Positions 36,624 through 40,459 of a DNA stretch of 40,459 bases are shown piece by piece. This DNA comes from a virus, in IMG/VR virus record IMGVR_UViG_3300021437_000046, positions 1 to 40,459 of that record; one strand, given 5' to 3'. Under the pieces are notes generated by a model. The model saw only the letters and a program-made list of their open reading frames with translations. It was not told the DNA's origin and searched no databases. The position numbers and the translations under genes were made by a program. Within the stretch, counting starts at the first letter, position 1, and each line of letters starts with the position of its first letter.

Positions 36624-36813
36624 TATTCCTCGCTACAGCGGCAATGGCCCACATAAGTGCCTCCTCAAGATTAGTCATAGCCAGTGATTTCTCCCTACTA
36701 TCCGGTATAGCCCCGTTTATAATACCCATAGTAGCCCTAATGGCTTCCTTAATAGTTATGCAACCTGTGCTAGCATCAAAGTTAACCCGCTTATCAAGCT
36801 CTTCCGGTGTCAT
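36613..36813 (-). CDS. acb2: Acb2-like anti-CBASS cyclic-nucleotide sponge
   Basis: 66 residues. The C-terminal half PDSREKSLAMTNLEEALMWA followed by IAAVARN matches the hairpin motif of the Acb2/Tad1-type family (typically GREKSLA-T-LEEA-MWA-AAIAR). Acb2 proteins form small helical oligomers that bind cyclic di- and trinucleotides, so they block CBASS and related signalling defences. The N-terminal RVNFDAST corresponds to the usual RFSYHPP-like lead. It is encoded directly upstream of terL with an 11-bp overlap, so it may be expressed late as well as early. Activity is inferred from family. Confidence 0.78.
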   Translation of the reverse strand: MTPEELDKRVNFDASTGCITIKEAIRATMGIINGAIPDSREKSLAMTNLEEALMWAIAAVARNSGQ

Positions 36814-36845
36814 CTCAACCCTCTTTATAAGCTCTTTCGCTACAG

Positions 36846-37049
36846 TCAGGTTGTGCTATCCGTAGCCCCAAGCTTAACCAGTAGCGCTATAACGCTAGTT
36901 AAGGCAGAGTTGCCTGCTTTGGCTCCGGTTATAGCCATTCCGCTACACAGCAGTTCAGAGTCATCGCCATTATGCTTGTGGGCCCCCGGGCTGGCCTGGT
37001 ATTGGCCCCTCCCAAGGGAGTGGTTGGGATCCATAGGTGAGGTATCCAT
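36846..37049 (-). CDS. small structural-type protein with His-rich motif
   Basis: 67 residues from ATG 37049 (GGAGAGG upstream). The centre reads QASPGAHKHNGDDSELL, an H-x-H-x-G-x-D-S pattern found in phage tail-fibre or decoration proteins where it may bind metal. The rest is helical and hydrophobic (GNSALTSVIALLVKLGA). Likely a minor virion protein. Confidence 0.55.
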   Translation of the reverse strand: MDTSPMDPNHSLGRGQYQASPGAHKHNGDDSELLCSGMAITGAKAGNSALTSVIALLVKLGATDSTT

Positions 37050-37082
37050 TATATAATCCTCTCCACTATACAATCCTGCCTA

Positions 37083-37802
37083 TCAGCTAAGTCTAGTTAT
37101 AATCATAGTGCTACCGGCTACTATATTAGGAGTGTACATAAAAGTAAGTCCTATGGTTCCAGTACTTGTAAACTGAACCATCCACTCTACTTCGGGCTGG
37201 AAGCTATCGCTAACCCCACTAAGGTTAACACCACACAATGGTATAGCCGTGCTTAACCCATATAGGTATTTAAAAGCGTTGTACTCGTAAGTACTAGTGT
37301 CTATCCTACGCCATTTAGCAGTATTAAAAGTATAACTAACGGAGGTCTGAATAGCTACATAGGGAGTATTAGAACTACTTGAGTTCATAACTGGTAGGAA
37401 TTTAATATTCCACAGCCCCGGAACTATATTCCCGAAGATAAGCTCAGGTTCCGCTACAAAGCTACCATTATTATTACTATAGGTAGTTCCGGTCTTAGTT
37501 ACTATATTAGTGCTTCCAGCCCCAGTGAACACATTACTATAGTAGTCCTCTACCCACGCTCCCCCGGTGTATATCCCGTTACTCCAGGTTCCCGTGCTAT
37601 CCAAATAGTAGTGTTTCCCTGAGTCAGTGCACTTTATGAACTTCCCAGGATAATTATCCGCTACAGGTTTAGTGCTCTCGGTCACCAGTATAAGTCCCGA
37701 GGTCCCATCAAGCCTATTCCAGTTCCTAGTTATATCAGCCAAGGCCGCAGGATCTGAATTCTCAGGTATCCTAAGGCCAGTCCTACTAGTATAAGTTGCC
37801 AT
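37083..37802 (-). CDS. putative tail fibre / receptor-binding protein
   Basis: 239 residues; ATG overlaps the previous stop. It begins TYTSRTGLRIPENSDPAALA followed by DITRNWNRLD, an attachment-type start seen in phage tail proteins. Beta-rich, Asn/Ser/Thr-rich body follows (YYLDSTGTWSNGIYTGGAWV) and a jelly-roll-like C-terminus. A host-binding role is inferred. Confidence 0.6.
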   Translation of the reverse strand: MATYTSRTGLRIPENSDPAALADITRNWNRLDGTSGLILVTESTKPVADNYPGKFIKCTDSGKHYYLDSTGTWSNGIYTGGAWVEDYYSNVFTGAGSTNIVTKTGTTYSNNNGSFVAEPELIFGNIVPGLWNIKFLPVMNSSSSNTPYVAIQTSVSYTFNTAKWRRIDTSTYEYNAFKYLYGLSTAIPLCGVNLSGVSDSFQPEVEWMVQFTSTGTIGLTFMYTPNIVAGSTMIITRLS

Positions 37803-38629
37803 TAGTTCTCCTCTATAGCCGCTACAGTGCCACCTACGCCCCTACTCCCTGCCAGTAGGGCTAGCTCCCCGCCTATCTTATCTAGTACCGCAGGGTCAAC
37901 AACATTCCTGCTAATAATGTCGATAACCTTACTTAATACCTCAAGAGTAGTACTACCTGTAGTAGCCCCAGTATTATCCGCTACAGAGTCCCCTCCTGAC
38001 TTATGAAGATTATGGAGCATCTTGAAGGCAGTAGTATTACCTATAACTGCCTGCTCCACTAGCGCCTGAGTAACCTCAGGCATGTTATTATCAATAATAG
38101 ATTGAGTTCTATTAAATACTAGGTTCCTAAAGCTAGGTTCCTTCATCCAACAGTCATACATATTATAGCTACATCCGGCAGCTGCAAGCCTTTCCCTAAG
38201 ACTCTTTCCCGCTACAGTGGGATCAGTGAGGTACATTGCTACTTTAAACTGATCCTCAGTTAAACCATAGATAGCCTTAAGCTCATCTATTTCAGAGCCC
38301 CTGACAGGCCTATAGTAGTTCTCAGGCGGGGATGTAACTGTCGCTACAGGGGATGTAGCGACAGTATCAACCTGTGACCCCGCACCCGGAACCACATAAG
38401 CTACCCGCTCCAGTTCCTTAAGGTGAGGATTCACCGCGCTATCAGGCCACTTTAGGTTAAGCCCACGCATAAGAGCTTTATGCTGAAACCCCTTAGTAGC
38501 CATTATACCTCTTACTATAGTGACTGTAGTGTCTGCCGCTATCGCGGCATCCGCTACAGTCACACGCTTACCTAAGGCCACATTACCAGACAGATAGTTC
38601 AGAAGCTTAATCTCGATACTTGGAGCCAC
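37802..38629 (-). CDS. terminase small subunit-like protein
   Basis: 275 residues from GTG 38629 with AGGAGGTG upstream. The centre (MYLTDPTVAGKSLRERLAAA, then GCSYNMYDCWMKEPSFRNLV) is a helix-turn-helix of the phBC6A51 type. It is followed by the oligomerisation helices MPEVTQALVEQAVIGNTTAF typical of small terminases. It is the first late gene and would select phage DNA for packaging. The N-terminal region contains a second helix-turn-helix-like segment. A 12-bp hairpin of opposed motif copies lies in it. Confidence 0.7.
   Translation of the reverse strand: MAPSIEIKLLNYLSGNVALGKRVTVADAAIAADTTVTIVRGIMATKGFQHKALMRGLNLKWPDSAVNPHLKELERVAYVVPGAGSQVDTVATSPVATVTSPPENYYRPVRGSEIDELKAIYGLTEDQFKVAMYLTDPTVAGKSLRERLAAAGCSYNMYDCWMKEPSFRNLVFNRTQSIIDNNMPEVTQALVEQAVIGNTTAFKMLHNLHKSGGDSVADNTGATTGSTTLEVLSKVIDIISRNVVDPAVLDKIGGELALLAGSRGVGGTVAAIEEN
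38337..38365. other. 12-bp hairpin of opposed motif copies in the terminase gene
   Basis: ACTGTCGCTACA (38337-38348) and TGTAGCGACAGT (38354-38365) pair perfectly around GGGGA. The symmetry creates the peptide TVATSPVATV. As this gene is the likely packaging-site recogniser, the position invites comparison with a pac site. Confidence 0.85.
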
Positions 38630-38667
38630 GCTACACCTCCTATACCACTCCCGCTACAGGGAAGCAT

Positions 38668-38753
38668 CTATTCTCTATTCTCTATTCTCTATTCTCTATT
38701 CTCTATTCTCTATTCTCTATTCTCTATTCTCTATTCTCTATTCTCTATTCTCT
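38668..38753. repeat. heptamer tandem repeat (CTATTCT)n, about 12 copies
   Basis: CTATTCT repeats without error for about 86 bp in the gap between the leftward late genes and the rightward gene at 39054. The period is not a multiple of three and the repeated translation it gives is not a plausible protein. It may be a slippage-prone microsatellite, an iteron-like array or a DNA-bending element. Confidence 0.92.
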
Positions 38754-38844
38754 TAATGATCTTGCTCTATTCTCTACTTTTTTGGGGATGGGTTACGGAT
38801 AACATGTTTCCACATTGTTTCACCTATACAAGATGTTGATGTAC

Positions 38845-38880
38845 TTGACCTTATGTATTTGATCTTAGTATTTGACCTTA
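38845..38880. repeat. three TTGAyCTTA direct repeats
   Basis: TTGACCTTA (38845), TTGATCTTA (38859) and TTGACCTTA (38872) lie 14 and 13 bp apart. They sit in an AT-rich stretch between the heptamer array and the operator at 39008. Iteron-like spacing suggests repeated protein binding. Their TTGACC cores also resemble -35 boxes, but no matching -10 boxes were found. Confidence 0.6.
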
Positions 38881-39007
38881 GTATCTAAGTTACTCGAAAG
38901 TAGCGCGAGATAAGCCGAAAAGATCTTCCCGCCGCACTAAAGTCCCTCCCCCCGATGCCGATACAACTACTATACACGGGAGCCGTCAGAGTGGCGGCCA
39001 CACAGCG

Positions 39008-39031
39008 GGCCTGCTATGATGACAGCAGGCC
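39008..39031 (+). promoter_or_regulatory. operator-like palindrome over a -10 box
   Basis: GGCCTGCT (39008-39015) and AGCAGGCC (39024-39031) are perfect 8-bp arms around ATGATGAC. A TATGAT -10-like box lies at 39015-39020, within the palindrome. The gene at 39054 starts 22 bases later. A convincing -35 box was not found, so an activator or extended element may be needed. A repressor binding here would block the promoter. Confidence 0.5.
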
Positions 39032-39053
39032 AACAACCAAAGGAGATAGTAAA

Positions 39054-39797
39054 ATGACCGAGCTTCCTATCAACTCAACGTTCGCAACCGCCGCTCTTCC
39101 TATTCTGGCGGAGCACGCCGCCAAGCTGCAGGCCCTTGCAGCTGAGTTCGGCTCCGCAGATGGTAGCACTAACCTTATCTTTGAGGTCAGGGACACTACC
39201 CCTACCACTGATGAGGTTATTTTGCAGTACCGCGCGAATATGGAGGTTATTAACTCCAAGGTTCTTGAGATGCAGGCCGCGGTTGAGGCACACATCCGGA
39301 GTATCACTCCGGAGCCTGCTGATAGGCGTCCTACCGACGTTATCGTGGCGGAGTACAGGGCCGAGAAGGCCAAGTACTCCAACGTCGTAAGCTCCCTCTC
39401 CGTCTTCATTGGCGAAGAGGATGCTGCAAAGTTCAAGGAGTACATCTCCGAGAGCGCAGAGATGTACTTCCCCCCCATCAAGGGAGTTCGTACTACTCCC
39501 GCTACAGGTGGCGTCAGCACCCCCAAGCCCCGCATTATCGAGGCATACGTTGATGGGGTTCACGTCACGAGTAAGTCCCCAATGAAGGACGCCAACGGTA
39601 ATAACCGTATCTCGTCAAACTTCACCAGTGTTGCTGCGCACCTGAGTAAGGTTAGCGGCACAAAGGTGGAGGTTACTGCTCTTCACGCCGCCGCATTCTC
39701 TGCCGCTGGAACTAACGAGCTCAAGGGGCACGGTCCCGTTGAGTTCAACTTCACGGTGAATGCCGTGAACTACCTCATCAAAGTAGTCCCCAACTGA
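39054..39797 (+). CDS. unknown early protein (247 aa)
   Basis: ATG 39054 follows AAAGGAG. The frame is open upstream to 38955 but without a site. The first half is helical (LPILAEHAAKLQALAAEFGS, then MEVINSKVLEMQAAVEAHIR). The second half is mixed with YVDGVHVTSKSPMKDANGNN and a beta-rich end (PVEFNFTVNAVNYLIKVV). No family was recognised. Codon use is more GC-rich than most of the genome, resembling the capsid gene, so strong expression is likely. It stands alone between its own operator-like promoter and a strong terminator. Confidence 0.8.
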   Translation: MTELPINSTFATAALPILAEHAAKLQALAAEFGSADGSTNLIFEVRDTTPTTDEVILQYRANMEVINSKVLEMQAAVEAHIRSITPEPADRRPTDVIVAEYRAEKAKYSNVVSSLSVFIGEEDAAKFKEYISESAEMYFPPIKGVRTTPATGGVSTPKPRIIEAYVDGVHVTSKSPMKDANGNNRISSNFTSVAAHLSKVSGTKVEVTALHAAAFSAAGTNELKGHGPVEFNFTVNAVNYLIKVVPN

Positions 39798-39812
39798 TAT
39801 AACTGCGCTCGC

Positions 39813-39856
39813 AGTAGGGCCCTACCGACTAATTACCTAGTCGGTAGGGCCCTACT
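39813..39856. terminator. strong 19-bp terminator
   Basis: AGTAGGGCCCTACCGACTA and TAGTCGGTAGGGCCCTACT pair perfectly around ATTACC, followed by TTGTGTTTCT. Each arm itself contains the palindrome GTAGGGCCCTAC, so alternative folds exist. It closes the 39 kb gene. Confidence 0.88.
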
Positions 39857-39859
39857 TGT

Positions 39860-40294
39860 GTTTCTCCCCTTCCACTGACACGCGGGGCAGTCACGAGGCC
39901 GGGAGACGGGCGTACAGGGCCGGAGAGAGGCACTTCCGGGGCGCTCGCGGTGCCGCCGGGAGGTGATCCACTTGACCCTAGCATACCACACCGAATCGGA
40001 CTAAGGGGGGATAAAACACGAGCTGGGCTAGACTAAACGAGTGAAAGAAAACTCAGCCGTTTCGGTACTCAAGTTCTCGCTACAGGGGGACGATAATGTA
40101 CTTGTAAGCGAGAAGAGAAAATAAAAGCTCCTTGACACGTGAATAGTGGACCTGAAGGCAAGGGGATACAGTTCCCGCTACAGGGAAGTGGCGATGGCTG
40201 GTCTTAACTCCTACTGTACCAATTCTGTGAATAACCCGGGAAGTGGAGGTAGTTGAAGTTGACCCGCGAAACTGTATCCCGAAAATCGGAGGAT
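39860..40294. other. non-coding right-end region rich in inverted repeats
   Basis: No credible gene was seen. GC-rich at first (39880-39970), then AT-richer. Copies of the motif occur near 40078 and 40174, each within small inverted repeats: TTCTCGCT...AGCGAGAA (about 40074-40110) and TTCCC-GCTACA-GGGAA. Distant arms GGGATACAGTT and AACTGTATCCC lie about 100 bp apart. These structures and the flanking tandem array suggest an origin, packaging or terminal region. Confidence 0.55.
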
Positions 40295-40332
40295 AGTACT
40301 TCTCGCTACAGGGAGAGGTGACGAGAAGTACT
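40295..40332. other. inverted repeat joining the motif to the terminal array
   Basis: AGTACTTCTCG (40295-40305) is the perfect complement of CGAGAAGTACT (40322-40332), which is the core of the first unit of the 15-bp array. A CGCTACAG motif starts inside the left arm and extends into the loop (40304-40311). The left arm can pair with any of the nine array units. Confidence 0.85.
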
Positions 40333-40459
40333 GTGACGAGAAGTACTGTGACGAGAAGTACTGTGACGAGAAGTACTGTGACGAGAAGTACTGTGACGAG
40401 AAGTACTGTGACGAGAAGTACTGTGACGAGAAGTACTGTGACGAGAAGTACTGTGACGA
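40319..40459. repeat. 15-bp tandem repeat at right end, 9+ copies
   Basis: ACGAGAAGTACTGTG repeats exactly every 15 bp from 40321 to the end of the window, where it is cut in the tenth copy. Each unit contains the palindrome AGTACT. The array runs off the edge, so its true length is unknown; it probably stopped the assembly. No match to the left-end 89-bp repeat beyond short words was seen. Confidence 0.95.

Larger units (their letters stand above)
804..40311. repeat. dispersed CTGTAGCG / CGCTACAG motif family
   Basis: The 7-mer TGTAGCG or its complement was counted about 110 times by eye between these positions. Most copies are the 8-mer CTGTAGCG, and many extend to CCCTGTAGCGA. In the rightward arm (to 16040) about 30 copies read on the + strand and 13 on the - strand. 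In the leftward arm about 21 read on + and 44 on -, so roughly two thirds are in the sense orientation. Copies occur in genes and intergenic DNA. In sense genes the common frame is CCT-GTA-GCG (Pro-Val-Ala); another common frame gives Cys-Ser; antisense copies give Ala-Thr or Leu-Gln. It is a DNA-level motif of unknown role. Confidence 0.9.

Noticed and set aside
38620-38802. 60-codon open frame with repeated LFSILYS
   Set aside because: It is a translation of the CTATTCT microsatellite. The heptamer period gives a three-heptamer peptide repeat by arithmetic, with no sign of a gene.
40041-40124. 27-codon frame from GTG in the right-end region
   Set aside because: No ribosome-binding site, and it runs through motif-bearing inverted repeats. 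Composition is not convincing.
40194-40256. 20-codon frame starting MAGLNSYC
   Set aside because: Too short, no family, and it lies in a structured non-coding region, although a weak site precedes it.
1-40459. Lysogeny module
   Set aside because: I looked for integrase, excisionase, repressor/cro pairs and an attP beside a tRNA. None was recognised. The small HTH protein at 4794 alone is not evidence.
1-40459. Direct terminal repeats joining the two ends
   Set aside because: The 89-bp left repeat and the 15-bp right repeat do not match each other and no long shared sequence between the ends was seen by eye.

Overview
The window looks like a near-complete genome (about 40.5 kb) of a tailed podovirus that infects an actinobacterium. 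The podovirus call rests on a large P22/T7-type portal, a scaffold, an HK97-fold capsid protein, a short tail adaptor, a beta-propeller-like tail nozzle, very large internal virion proteins and a family-A DNA polymerase with a T7-like active site. No tape-measure, tail-tube or sheath gene is visible. The host call rests on a WhiB-like [4Fe-4S] regulator, a family confined to Actinobacteria and their phages, encoded at 15873-16259. Base composition is moderate rather than the high GC of soil actinomycetes, so a low-GC freshwater or marine actinobacterium is plausible (inference). I see no integrase, excisionase or CI-like repressor, so a lytic lifestyle is likely.

Layout. Positions 1-918 are non-coding and repeat-rich: an 89-bp tandem repeat, large hairpins, an AT-rich promoter-like stretch and a tandem array of the CTGTAGCG motif. 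From 919 to 16039 genes read rightward. They comprise a pentapeptide-repeat protein, an SNF2 helicase, a run of tiny membrane proteins, two peptidoglycan-cleaving enzymes, an HNH nuclease, a Cas4/RecB-like nuclease, a Sak4-like ATPase with a DUF669-type ssDNA-binding partner, a secreted collagen-like protein, two tRNAs (Ile-UAU and Val-UAC), a zinc-binding protein, a primase-helicase, DNA polymerase A, a RuvC-like resolvase and a zinc-ribbon protein. From 38629 down to 15873 the late genes read leftward: small terminase, tail/fibre-like proteins, an Acb2-like anti-CBASS protein, large terminase, portal, scaffold, capsid, head-tail and tail proteins, three internal virion proteins including one of 1,676 residues, a transglycosylase, two holin-like proteins and WhiB. 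The two arms converge and overlap tail-to-tail at about 15.9-16.0 kb. Positions 38630-39053 are a divergent control region with short tandem repeats and an operator-like palindrome. One more rightward gene (39054-39797) ends at a strong terminator, and the right end is non-coding and finishes inside a 15-bp tandem repeat. If the molecule is circular or was circularly assembled, the 39 kb gene and the left arm read in one direction.

Two genome-wide oddities stand out. First, the heptamer TGTAGCG (usually CTGTAGCG, often CCCTGTAGCGA) occurs about 110 times by eye count, on both strands, in genes and between genes, where about 5 would be expected by chance. It appears in several reading frames, is biased towards the local transcript's sense strand, and sometimes forms tandem arrays or perfect hairpins. 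Second, many coding sequences contain perfect inverted repeats with arms of 10-18 bp and short loops, far more than chance predicts. Neither is explained by the proteins encoded. They are the best candidates for an undescribed DNA- or RNA-level system.

Most boundaries are well supported by ribosome-binding sites and by stop/start overlaps such as ATGA, TAATG and GTGA. Function calls come from motifs read by eye, and all counts are manual.
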